This document shows positions 8,238 to 16,405 of a DNA stretch of 50,727 nt, in pieces. A program made the position numbers and the translations under genes. The notes beneath the pieces were generated by a model. That model was not told the origin of the DNA. It did not search any database and was given only the letters and a program-made list of their open reading frames with translations. Each line of letters opens with the position of its first letter. The first letter of the stretch is position 1. Source of the DNA: Acidimicrobiia bacterium (lineage in GTDB: Bacteria > Actinomycetota > Acidimicrobiia > IMCC26256 > JAMXLJ01); contig JAMXLJ010000009.1 in the NCBI GenBank assembly GCA_024281095.1, positions 1 through 50,727 of the forward strand, read 5' to 3'.

Positions 8238-9629
8238 ATGCAAGTGGAGCAACGCACCCGTTCGTACGCCCCTGCAACGACGAGGGCGGCGTCGGCGCGC
8301 GCCCGCGCGGCGGACCGCGCGTGGATCGTCACGGTGGTCGTCGCCGCAAACGCGATTGCAGTGGTCGGACTGTGGATCCGTCACGGCGGGATCGCGAACG
8401 CGACGGGCCCCGGCGGGACGGCGACCGCGGTGGGTCAGCTGACCGGTCTCCTCGGTGCGTACGCCGTGCTCGTCGAGCTGTTGCTGATGGCCCGCGTTGC
8501 GTGGCTCGAACGCTTCGTCGGGCTCGACAACCTCGCGGTGTGGCACCGGTGGAACGGGTTTGTTGCGGTCTGGCTTCTCGTCGCGCACACCGTCTTCATC
8601 ACCATCGGTTACGCGGCCGGGAATCGGCGGTCGCTCGTCGGCCAGACGCTCGACTTCGTGAACCATTACCCCGACGTGCTGATGGCGTTCGCCGCGCTCG
8701 CACTGTTCCTCGGCATCGCGGCGACCTCGATGCGGACGGCGCGGCGCACGCTCCACCGCGAGACCTGGTACCTCGTCCACCTCTACGCGTACCTCGCGGT
8801 CGCGCTCGGGTTCGCCCACCAGCTCGCGGTCGGGAACGACTTCAGCAGCGATGCCGTCGCACGTGCGTGGTGGGCGGTGCTGTACGCCACGGTGATCGCG
8901 TCGATCCTCGTGTGGCGTATCGGCTGGCCGCTGTGGTTCAACGCGCGCCACCGCCTGCGGGTCGACCGGGTGGAACGTGAAGCTCCCGACGTCGTGTCGA
9001 TCTACGTCACCGGTCGCGACATCGACCGCATCCCTGCGCGTCCCGGACAGTTCTTCATCTGGCGTTTCCTCACACCGGACGGCTGGTGGAAGGCGCACCC
9101 GTTCTCGCTGTCCGCCGCGCCGACCCGACACCGCCTGCGGATCACAGTGAAGGACCTCGGCGACGACACCGCGCTGATGCAACGTGTGCGGCGCGGAACC
9201 GGAGTTTTCGCCGAAGGCCCGTACGGCACGTTCACCGCGGACCGGCGGAGCCGGCGCAAGGTGCTGCTGATCGCCGGCGGCATCGGCATCACCCCGCTTC
9301 GCGCGCTCCTTGATGCGCTGCCATGTGAGGCAGGTGACGTGACCCTGCTCTACCGCGTGGTCGACTCCGACGACGCGGTGTTCCGCGACGAGCTCAAGGA
9401 CCTGGCACGCGAACGAGGGATCGAGTTCCGGCTCGGCGTCGGCGCGGAGATCGGCGACGACCAGACCGACAAGCTCGGCATCCCGGCGCTTCGTGCCATG
9501 GTCCCCGACGTACGCGACCGCGACTGCTTCGTGTGCGGGCCGCCGGGCATGATCGACGCCGTCCGCCGCCGGCTGCGACTCCTCGGCGTACCGAAGGCAC
9601 AGATCCATTCCGAACGCTTCGAGTTCTGA
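8238..9629 (+). CDS. Ferric-reductase-like transmembrane flavocytochrome
   Basis: A 463-aa membrane oxidoreductase. The N-terminal half carries about six membrane helices of the ferric reductase-like domain with histidines spaced for two b-hemes: LAVWHRWNGF and LLVAHTVF on one helix pair, LVHLYAYLAVALGFAHQ on another. The C-terminal half is a ferredoxin-NADP reductase module: FAD site HPFSLSAAP, NAD(P) loop IAGGIGITPLRALL, and terminal CFVCGPPGMIDAVRRRL. There is no C-terminal 2Fe-2S domain. Such proteins move electrons from cytoplasmic NAD(P)H across the membrane. An FMN-binding protein and ApbE follow at 11 and 1 nt, so the natural acceptor is probably that flavoprotein. A second possible start is the GTG at 8244. 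Confidence 0.85.
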   Translation: MQVEQRTRSYAPATTRAASARARAADRAWIVTVVVAANAIAVVGLWIRHGGIANATGPGGTATAVGQLTGLLGAYAVLVELLLMARVAWLERFVGLDNLAVWHRWNGFVAVWLLVAHTVFITIGYAAGNRRSLVGQTLDFVNHYPDVLMAFAALALFLGIAATSMRTARRTLHRETWYLVHLYAYLAVALGFAHQLAVGNDFSSDAVARAWWAVLYATVIASILVWRIGWPLWFNARHRLRVDRVEREAPDVVSIYVTGRDIDRIPARPGQFFIWRFLTPDGWWKAHPFSLSAAPTRHRLRITVKDLGDDTALMQRVRRGTGVFAEGPYGTFTADRRSRRKVLLIAGGIGITPLRALLDALPCEAGDVTLLYRVVDSDDAVFRDELKDLARERGIEFRLGVGAEIGDDQTDKLGIPALRAMVPDVRDRDCFVCGPPGMIDAVRRRLRLLGVPKAQIHSERFEF

Positions 9630-9640
9630 GAGACCTGCAG

Positions 9641-10144
9641 ATGAACCGAACCCGTCTCGCTGCTGTGATCATCGCCACCCTCGGTGTGCTCGCGCTGCTC
9701 GCGAGCTTCCACACGACGCCGGGCACGACGACGCGCGCCGCCGGCGCGAGCGGACGAGTCGGTGTGACACCGGCGGCCGGCGCGGCGCCGCCGCAGAGCA
9801 CCACTCCGCCCGCGACGGCCTCGCCCGGCTCGCAGCCGCCGTCGTCGGCGCCCGGCACCGCGCAACGCACCGTCGACGGCGACACCGTCTCGACGCAATA
9901 CGGCGACGTCCAGGTGCGGATCGTCGTCTCGGGAAGCCGCATCGTCGACGTCCAGGCCCTCACACTGCCGAGCGACCGGTCGCGGTCCGTGCGCATCAGT
10001 GACTACGCCGGCCCCGAGCTTCGCCAGGAAGCGCTCCAAGCCCAGAGCGCCAACATCGACACCGTTTCGGGCGCCACCTACACGAGCGACGGCTACGCGC
10101 AGTCGCTGCAGTCGGCCCTCGACCGCGCCGGTCTGAAGGCCTGA
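9641..10144 (+). CDS. Membrane-anchored FMN-binding domain protein, predicted ApbE substrate
   Basis: A 167-aa extracytoplasmic flavoprotein: N-terminal hydrophobic anchor (LAAVIIATLGVLALLASF), a Ser/Pro/Ala-rich linker (about residues 25-75), then an FMN_bind domain. The flavinylation motif is TVSGATYTSDGY, with T146 of SGAT as the residue expected to receive FMN by a phosphoester bond. The domain start TQYGDVQVRIVVSGSRIVDVQ and late YAQSLQSALDRAG fit the family. The gene sits between the flavocytochrome and ApbE, which strongly suggests that it is flavinylated by one and reduced by the other. ATG at 9641 is chosen because it starts immediately before the anchor. Confidence 0.88.
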   Translation: MNRTRLAAVIIATLGVLALLASFHTTPGTTTRAAGASGRVGVTPAAGAAPPQSTTPPATASPGSQPPSSAPGTAQRTVDGDTVSTQYGDVQVRIVVSGSRIVDVQALTLPSDRSRSVRISDYAGPELRQEALQAQSANIDTVSGATYTSDGYAQSLQSALDRAGLKA

Positions 10145-10145
10145 G

Positions 10146-10916
10146 GTGCGACGGGTCGAGCACGTCTGGGGCACCGTGATCGGCATCGACCTCGCCGACG
10201 CGGGACACGAGGAAACGCTCGATGCCGTGTACGCATGGTTCCGGCGCGTCGACGATGTCTTCAGCACGTGGCGCGACGACAGCGAGATCAACCGGATCAC
10301 CCGGGGCGAGCTGTCGATCGAAGACGCGAGCCCGGAGGTGCCGATCGTGCTCGCGCTGTGCGACGAGATGCGCGACGCGAGCGGCGGCGCGTTCGATGCC
10401 ACGTACGGCGCTCGCGCCGAGGTCGAGCCGCGACCCGGTCTGGCCCCGTTCGACCCGTCTGCAGTGGTGAAGGGCTGGGCGGTCGAGAGCGCAGCGCAGA
10501 TGCTCCTCGACGCAGGCGCGCGCCGGTTCTGCATCAATGCCGGTGGTGACGTCGTCGTTCGCAGCGGTTCGCGCTCGCAACCGGCCTGGCGCGTCGGCAT
10601 CCGGCATCCGTGGGAGCACGACAAGCTCGCGGCGGTCGTGCACCTCGCCGACGGCGCGGTCGCGACGTCCGGGCGCTACGAGCGTGGAGACCACGTCATC
10701 GACGCACGAACGGGTCTTCCACCGACGGGGCTCGCGTCCGTGACCGTCGTCGGGCCCGACCTGTCGATCGCCGACGCGTATGCGACTGCAGCATTTGCGA
10801 TGGGTCGCGACGGTATGGAGTGGCTGGCCCACCAAGCCGGCATCGACGCGATGGGCATCACCGACGACCGGGTCGTCGTCACGACCGCCGGCTTCGACCG
10901 CTACCGCGCTGCCTGA
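10146..10916 (+). CDS. apbE: FAD:protein FMN transferase ApbE
   Basis: A 256-aa flavin transferase that moves FMN from FAD onto a Thr of exported FMN-binding proteins, using Mg2+. Family blocks in order: WGTVIGIDL, VFSTWRDDSEINRI, a shortened middle (FDATYGARAEVEPRPG), DPSAVVKGWAVESAAQML, INAGGDVVVRSG, VATSGRYERGDHVIDARTG and ADAYATAAFAMG. All the usual active-site regions are present. No signal peptide or lipobox is seen, unlike many Gram-negative ApbEs, so it may act inside or use the partner's topology. GTG start 1 nt after the FMN-binding gene's stop. Confidence 0.92.
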   Translation: MRRVEHVWGTVIGIDLADAGHEETLDAVYAWFRRVDDVFSTWRDDSEINRITRGELSIEDASPEVPIVLALCDEMRDASGGAFDATYGARAEVEPRPGLAPFDPSAVVKGWAVESAAQMLLDAGARRFCINAGGDVVVRSGSRSQPAWRVGIRHPWEHDKLAAVVHLADGAVATSGRYERGDHVIDARTGLPPTGLASVTVVGPDLSIADAYATAAFAMGRDGMEWLAHQAGIDAMGITDDRVVVTTAGFDRYRAA

Positions 10917-10955
10917 ACCCCTCCCCCAGTTGGGCTTTGCGCGTTGCTGTGCGTG

Positions 10956-11852
10956 CTACGCGGCCTGGGTGCCGGCGCGTTGCGCGACCGAGGTGCACGC
11001 GGCCACGAGCGCGGGAACGAAATGTGCGGCGCCGAGCACGCACGCGCCGTGATCGGACGGCACCTCGTGCACGGTCGCCCCCGGGATGGCGGCCGCGAGC
11101 TTGCGTTGACGCACCGGCGAGATGAAGTGGTCGCGCGCGGTCACCACCACCGCGGTCGGGACGTCGATCTCACCGGCCCACTCATGCGAACTGAAACGCC
11201 CGATGGCGGCAATCGCGCCGAGCGACGCCAGCACGTCGGTGCGTCGCATCTCGTCCCACGCCCACGCGGGCATACGCCGGCCGACGACGTCCGCGACCAC
11301 GTCGACGGCTTGCGGGAACGCGCCGGCGGGCTCGCGCGACCGTCGCAGGAGATTGGCGGCGAGCAGCGCGCTCGACAAGCCCTGGAAGAACACGCGCTCC
11401 TGCGGCCGGCCGCCGAAGTTGCGGCTCGTCGCGCACAACACGAGCCCGGCCACGCAACGCGGGTGGCGCCGCCACGTCATCTGCGCGACGACACCCCCGA
11501 GCGAGTACCCGACGAGGATCACGGGGCCCGTGCCGAGCGCGCCGACGAGGGCCGCGATGTCGTCGGCGCAGTCGGCGACGCGGAAGCGCCCGTTGACCGG
11601 GATGCCGCGCCCATGGCCGCGGAGATCGGTCGCCACGATCCCGAAGCGGTTCGTGAGGGGCGCGAACGCCGGGAACCAGTTGAGCGAACCGGTGGCCCAC
11701 AACCCGTGGATCAGTACGAGGGTCGGCGCACCCGCGGGTGCCGGCGACGCGTACACGTAGCCGGTGCCGCGACCCGGAAGCTCGACCGCTCTTCCCGGAG
11801 GCAGCATCGCCTCGGTCATCCGTTGCATGCTCAAACCCACGACGTTCATCAC
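10956..11852 (-). CDS. Alpha/beta hydrolase
   Basis: A 298-aa alpha/beta-hydrolase-fold enzyme, probably an esterase or lipase-like hydrolase. The oxyanion region is LVLIHGLWATG, the nucleophile elbow GYSLGG (G-x-S-x-G), the acid is likely in VVVTARDHFISP, and the catalytic histidine is in PSDHGACVL. A cap region lies between residues about 145 and 215. It is the second gene after an acyl-CoA synthetase with a 30-nt gap and faces the tandem wax-ester synthases, so acyl ester hydrolysis or fatty acid recycling is plausible. Alternative start at 11819 (MTEAMLPP) would drop 11 residues. Confidence 0.82.
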   Translation of the reverse strand: MMNVVGLSMQRMTEAMLPPGRAVELPGRGTGYVYASPAPAGAPTLVLIHGLWATGSLNWFPAFAPLTNRFGIVATDLRGHGRGIPVNGRFRVADCADDIAALVGALGTGPVILVGYSLGGVVAQMTWRRHPRCVAGLVLCATSRNFGGRPQERVFFQGLSSALLAANLLRRSREPAGAFPQAVDVVADVVGRRMPAWAWDEMRRTDVLASLGAIAAIGRFSSHEWAGEIDVPTAVVVTARDHFISPVRQRKLAAAIPGATVHEVPSDHGACVLGAAHFVPALVAACTSVAQRAGTQAA

Positions 11853-11882
11853 GCCGGACCCCCGTGGCAGCTTCGCCCCTGT

Positions 11883-13424
11883 CTACCCGTTCGCTCCCGG
11901 CCGAACCGGGATTTCGGCCGAAACGCCGTCGAAGAGCTTCTTGACCTCGGCCTTCTGCACCTTCTCGGTGCCCGTGCGCGGGAGCTCGTCGACGATCAGC
12001 ACCCGTTGCGGCACCTTGTAGTCGGCCATGCGCTCGCCCGCCCACGAGATGAGCTCCTCGGGTGCGAGCGCCGCGCGCTCACGCAGGATCACCGCCGCGG
12101 CGGGGATCTCGCCCTTGCGTTCGTCGGGCAGGCCCACGACCGCAGCTTCCAACACGGCGTCGTGCTGTTGCAGCTCGGTCTCCACCTCCACCGCGAAGAC
12201 CGAATATCCGCCGTGCTTGATCACGTCCTTCTTGCGTCCGGCGAACTCGACGAGACCGAACCGGCGTTGACGCGCGAGGTCGCCCGTGCGAAGCCACCCT
12301 TCCTCCGTGAAGGCTTCGCGGGTCGCGTCGCTCTTGCCGTGGTATCCGCGCATCACACCGGGCCCCTTGACAGCGAGCTCGCCGACTTCGCCGCGTGGCA
12401 CCTCGTTCCCCGAGTCGTCGACGACCTTCATCTTCACGCCAGGCATCGGAAAGCCGACAAGGCCACCGAGATGGAGCGGGATGCCGGGTGGTGAGAGCTT
12501 CACGGCGACGCCGCCGCCAAGCTCCACCATGCCGTACCCGTCGAAGAACGCCGCGGCCCCGAGGGACTTGTGCAGCAGTGGCACGGTCACGGTGGCGCCG
12601 AGGCGCTGGAAGCGCTGCGCGAGGTCGAACGGCATCGCGTCCGCGCCGGATGCCCAGATGCGCACCGACGAGAGGTCGCGTTGCTCGGCACCCGCCTCGA
12701 GCATCATGCGGTACATCGCGGGGACGCCCACGAACATGGTCGCCCGCCGCTGTTCGATCGCGTCGAGGGCGGTATCGGGGCGGAACTTGCGCAGGAGATA
12801 CACCGGTACACCGAGCGAGGCCTGCAGCACGAGCATCGAGAAGCCCGCGATGTGGGCCACGGGCATGCCCGTGACCGACTCGTCGTGCCGCAGACCCGAC
12901 GGGTACAACACACCGCGCGCCGCCTGGCTCACGAGCGCCTTGTGGGTGAGTTGGGCGCCCTTTGGCCTTCCCGTCGTGCCCGACGTGTAGAAGAGCGCAC
13001 CGACGTCGTCGGGGTCGACAGGCACCGCTCGTCCCGGCGGCGAGCCGTCGACCTCGCTCGTGGACCGGATCACGAGCGACGCCTGCGAGTCGTCGATGAC
13101 ATGCGCGATCTCGTCGTCACGCATCTTGGGGTTGACCGGCACCGCCACGCCGCCCGCCCGGCCCACGGCGAGGCACAACAGGAACAGCCCGTAGCCGTTC
13201 GGCGTGGCGACGACGACCCGATCGCCCGGCGAGATGCGTGACGCGATGGCCGCGCCGAAGCGGGCCACGAGGTCGGCGCCCTCGTTGTAGGTGAGCGACA
13301 ACCCGTCGTCGCCGTCTTCGGTGACCAGCGGGCGGTCGCCGTGGATGCGGGCGAGACGCTCCAGGAGCGTGCCCGTGCCGAGGTCGTGGGAGCGCAACAG
13401 CTCGATGCGGTCGCGAAGCGACAT
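11883..13424 (-). CDS. AMP-forming acyl-CoA synthetase (class I adenylate-forming)
   Basis: A 513-aa enzyme that activates a carboxylic acid, probably a fatty acid, to acyl-CoA through acyl-AMP. Motifs: A3 P-loop YTSGTTGRPKG (146-156), the GYGMVELGGG aromatic/Mg region, GWLRTGDLARQRRFGLVEFAGRKKDVIKHGGYSV region (A7-A8), and a C-terminal catalytic lysine in TGTEKVQKAEVKKLF. I chose the ATG at 13424 because TACGAT lies 7 nt upstream; the open frame extends further upstream but overlaps the divergent gene. First of an operon with the alpha/beta hydrolase, divergent from two WS/DGAT genes whose acyl-CoA substrate it could supply. Confidence 0.88.
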   Translation of the reverse strand: MSLRDRIELLRSHDLGTGTLLERLARIHGDRPLVTEDGDDGLSLTYNEGADLVARFGAAIASRISPGDRVVVATPNGYGLFLLCLAVGRAGGVAVPVNPKMRDDEIAHVIDDSQASLVIRSTSEVDGSPPGRAVPVDPDDVGALFYTSGTTGRPKGAQLTHKALVSQAARGVLYPSGLRHDESVTGMPVAHIAGFSMLVLQASLGVPVYLLRKFRPDTALDAIEQRRATMFVGVPAMYRMMLEAGAEQRDLSSVRIWASGADAMPFDLAQRFQRLGATVTVPLLHKSLGAAAFFDGYGMVELGGGVAVKLSPPGIPLHLGGLVGFPMPGVKMKVVDDSGNEVPRGEVGELAVKGPGVMRGYHGKSDATREAFTEEGWLRTGDLARQRRFGLVEFAGRKKDVIKHGGYSVFAVEVETELQQHDAVLEAAVVGLPDERKGEIPAAAVILRERAALAPEELISWAGERMADYKVPQRVLIVDELPRTGTEKVQKAEVKKLFDGVSAEIPVRPGANG

Positions 13425-13431
13425 GGCCGGG

Positions 13432-13437
13432 ATCGTA
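13432..13437 (-). promoter_or_regulatory. -10 box, leaderless promoter of the acyl-CoA synthetase operon
   Basis: TACGAT on the minus strand ends 7 nt before the ATG at 13424. It lies in the 36-bp gap between this operon and the divergent WS/DGAT genes. Confidence 0.5.
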
Positions 13438-13460
13438 AGCCCGCGAAACAATGGGAGTCC

Positions 13461-14870
13461 ATGGAGCGCCTGTCCGGCCTCGACGCGGGCTTCCTCTACA
13501 TGGAGACGCCCTCGCAGCACATGCACACGTTGAAGGTCGCGGTCATCGATCCTTCGACGTCACCCGACGGCTACTCGTTCGACCGCGTCGCCGAGAGCCT
13601 GCGCCGGCGGCTGCACCTCGTGCCGTCGTTCCGCCGGCGGCTCGTCAACGTGCCGATGCAACTGCACCACCCGGTCTGGATCGAGGATCCCGACTTCGAC
13701 CTGCACGCGCACCTGCACCGCGCGGTGCTCCCCGCGCCGGGCGGCCATGAAGAGCTCGACGACCTGATGTCGCAGATCGTCAGCACCCCCCTCGATCGCA
13801 CGCGGCCGCTGTGGGAGCTGTGGGCGGTGGAAGGGCTCGCAGACGGTCACGTCGCGTTCGTCGCGAAGATCCACCACTCCCTCGCCGACGGCGTGAAGGC
13901 CGCGGAGCTGCTCGCGAGCGTGCTCGACGACAGCCCCGACACGCCCGAGCCCGACGTGCAGGAGTGGCAGTCCGAGCCCATCCCGTCGCAGTGGCGGCTG
14001 CTCGTGGACGCAGTCGTCGATCTGGTGCGCGAGGCCGGCGGACTGCCGAAGCTGATCGCGCGCACGTTCCGCGGTGTACGCGCAGCCGCCAAGGCGCGCC
14101 GCACACGTGACGTGAGCCCGCCGCTGCCGTTCAGCACACCGAAGCTGAGCTTCAACACCGCGCTCACTCCACATCGCCGCTTCGTGACCACGACGCTCTC
14201 GCTCAGCGACGTGAAGGCAGTCAAGACCGGGCTCGGCTGCACCGTGAACGACGTCGTGCTCGCGCTCTGCGCGGGCGCCCTGCGCCTGCACCTCGAGGAA
14301 GAGGGCCGCCTTCCGGACCGTGCCCTCATGGCGGGGGTCCCCACGTCGACGCGCAGCGCCGCCGCTGCCGGCACGGCGCGCGACAGGTCGGGAACCGGCA
14401 ACCAGGTGTCGAACCTGTTCACTGTCGTGCCGGTGCAGCTGGCCGACCCCAGGGCCCGCGTCGAGCTGATCCACGCGATCACCAAAGGGGCCAAGGAACA
14501 GCTCAATCTGCTCGGCGCCGACATGCTCGCCGACTGGTCCGAGATCACGCCGCCCCGCCCGTTCGCGGCCGTCGTGCGGCTGTATTCGCGCTTTGGCCTG
14601 GCCCGCCGGCACCGACCGCCCATCAACCTCGTCGTGTCGAACGTGCCGGGCCCGTCGGAACCGTTGTACATCTCGGGCGCGCGCCTGCTCGCGATCTATT
14701 CGATGGGCCCCATCCTCGAGAACATCGGGCTCAACGTCACCGTGTGGAGCTACCTCGACGCGCTGAACTTCGGGATCGTCGCGTGCGACGACACCCTCCC
14801 GGGCGCGCTCGCGAACCGCCTCCACGACGCACTCGCGGAGTTGCAGAACGTCGTCGCCGCGAACGCGTGA
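13461..14870 (+). CDS. Wax ester synthase / diacylglycerol acyltransferase (copy 1)
   Basis: A 469-aa WS/DGAT acyltransferase that makes triacylglycerol or wax esters from acyl-CoA and an alcohol acceptor. The N-terminal MERLSGLDAGFLYMETPSQH is the family hallmark, and the active-site HHxxxDG motif is HHSLADG (H138, H139, D143, G144). The C-terminal half has NDVVLALCAGALR, NLVVSNVPGPSEPLYISGARL and GLNVTVWSYLDALNFG, the second conserved block. Length is normal. The protein has no signal peptide and probably associates peripherally with membrane and lipid droplets. It lies 82 bp from a second copy and is divergent from an acyl-CoA synthetase, so storage-lipid formation is the likely role. Confidence 0.92.
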   Translation: MERLSGLDAGFLYMETPSQHMHTLKVAVIDPSTSPDGYSFDRVAESLRRRLHLVPSFRRRLVNVPMQLHHPVWIEDPDFDLHAHLHRAVLPAPGGHEELDDLMSQIVSTPLDRTRPLWELWAVEGLADGHVAFVAKIHHSLADGVKAAELLASVLDDSPDTPEPDVQEWQSEPIPSQWRLLVDAVVDLVREAGGLPKLIARTFRGVRAAAKARRTRDVSPPLPFSTPKLSFNTALTPHRRFVTTTLSLSDVKAVKTGLGCTVNDVVLALCAGALRLHLEEEGRLPDRALMAGVPTSTRSAAAAGTARDRSGTGNQVSNLFTVVPVQLADPRARVELIHAITKGAKEQLNLLGADMLADWSEITPPRPFAAVVRLYSRFGLARRHRPPINLVVSNVPGPSEPLYISGARLLAIYSMGPILENIGLNVTVWSYLDALNFGIVACDDTLPGALANRLHDALAELQNVVAANA

Positions 14871-14952
14871 TCAGGCCCCACCGGCGGATTTTTCGTCGAC
14901 AGCGCCCGACCGGCTGGGTACGGTCACGTCACGCCGAGCCTGGGGGTGCGGG

Positions 14953-16359
14953 ATGAAGCGCTTGTCCGGAATGGACGCCGCGTTCCTCTACATCGAGACC
15001 CCGTCACAACACATGCACGTGGTCGGCACCCTCGTCCTCGACCCCTCGACGATGCCGGGCGGGTACTCGTTCGACGCGTTCCGTGAGTTGTTGCGCAGCC
15101 GGTTGCACCTCCTGCCGCCGTTCCGGCGCCGCCTCGTGCCGGTTCCGTTGAACCTGGGCCACCCCTACTGGATCGAGGATCCCGACTTCGATCTCGACGC
15201 CCACCTCGTGCGCGTCGCCGCGCCGTCGCCGGGTGGCATGCGGGAGTTGGCCGACATCGTGGGCCGCATCGCCGGCCGCCCGCTCGACCGCAGCCGGCCC
15301 CTGTGGGAGATGTGGATGGTCGAGGGGCTCGAGCACGGGTACGTCGCCGTGGTCGCGAAGCTCCACCACTCGTCGATCGACGGCGTCTCGGGCGCAGACC
15401 TCATGGTGAACCTGTTCGACCTCACGCCCGAAGCTGCGCCCTCGGAACCTGATATGGAGTGGCAGCCCGAACACCCGCCGTCGGCACTGCGTCTGGCCGG
15501 TGCCGCGGCGGCGTCGCAGTTGCGCCTACCGCTCGGGTTCGCGAGCACGGCGTTGAAGACCGGACAGGGGCTGCTACGCGCCCAGCTGCAGCGCCGGCGG
15601 GAGCCGTCCTCGGATGCTCAACCGCGCTCGAGCGCCCCGAACACGCCCTTCAACGGTGCCATCACGCCGCATCGCAGTGTGGCCTATGGGCGGGTGTCGC
15701 TCGACGACGTCAAGGTCACGAAGAACGCGACAGGCACGAAGGTGAACGATGTCGTGCTGGCGGCGTGCACGCAGTCGCTGCGCCACTGGCTGATCGCGCA
15801 CGACGGCCTCCCCGACGTGCCGCTCGTGGCCGCGTGCCCGATGGCGATACCGGTCGAAGAGGGCCAGGAACGCCCCACGAACGCGATGACCATCATCACC
15901 GTTCCGCTCCCGGTGCAGCTCGCCGACCCGGTCGACCAGCTCCGCGCGATCAACGAGGCGTCGTCGCGAGCGAAGCGGGGCACGCAGGCCTTGGGCGTGG
16001 ACGTGTTGCAGGGCTGGGCCGAGTACACGGCGCCGACGCTCGTGAGCACGATGATCCGCCTGTACTCGAACTTCGATCTCGCCGACCGGCACGGGCCGCT
16101 CGCGAACCTCATCGTCTCGAACGTCCCCGGGCCGCCCATGGAGCTGTACTGCGCCGGAGCGCGCGTCGTCGCGACGTACCCGATGGGGCCGCTCATGGAA
16201 GGCGTCGGGCTCAACCTCACCGTGCTGAGCAACATGGGCAACGTCGACTTCGGTGTCATCGCGTGCCGCGAGCTCGTCGCCGACGTGTGGGACCTCGTCA
16301 CCGGCTTCGAGGACGCGGTGCTCCAGTTGCGCAAGGCGACCGAGGGTTTGCACGCCTGA
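14953..16359 (+). CDS. Wax ester synthase / diacylglycerol acyltransferase (copy 2)
   Basis: A 468-aa WS/DGAT paralogue. MKRLSGMDAAFLYIETPSQH and HHSSIDG (H138, H139, D143, G144) align with copy 1 without any N-terminal gap, so the pair arose by tandem duplication and then diverged (about the second half differs strongly). The C-terminal block is NLIVSNVPGPPMELYCAGARV and GLNLTVLSNMGNVDFG. A GGGGGTG-type Shine-Dalgarno sequence precedes the ATG, and TACGGT further upstream could serve as a separate -10, so it may be expressed independently of copy 1. Acyl-acceptor preference is not readable. Confidence 0.92.
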   Translation: MKRLSGMDAAFLYIETPSQHMHVVGTLVLDPSTMPGGYSFDAFRELLRSRLHLLPPFRRRLVPVPLNLGHPYWIEDPDFDLDAHLVRVAAPSPGGMRELADIVGRIAGRPLDRSRPLWEMWMVEGLEHGYVAVVAKLHHSSIDGVSGADLMVNLFDLTPEAAPSEPDMEWQPEHPPSALRLAGAAAASQLRLPLGFASTALKTGQGLLRAQLQRRREPSSDAQPRSSAPNTPFNGAITPHRSVAYGRVSLDDVKVTKNATGTKVNDVVLAACTQSLRHWLIAHDGLPDVPLVAACPMAIPVEEGQERPTNAMTIITVPLPVQLADPVDQLRAINEASSRAKRGTQALGVDVLQGWAEYTAPTLVSTMIRLYSNFDLADRHGPLANLIVSNVPGPPMELYCAGARVVATYPMGPLMEGVGLNLTVLSNMGNVDFGVIACRELVADVWDLVTGFEDAVLQLRKATEGLHA

Positions 16360-16391
16360 GCCTCTGTCGCTCCGGCGAACGCGCCCGCTCC

Positions 16392-16397
16392 TAGGCT
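16392..16397 (+). promoter_or_regulatory. -10 box, leaderless promoter of the amidohydrolase
   Basis: TAGGCT lies 8 nt before the GTG at 16406, supporting this as the true start. Confidence 0.45.
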
Positions 16398-16405
16398 CAC
16401 ACATC

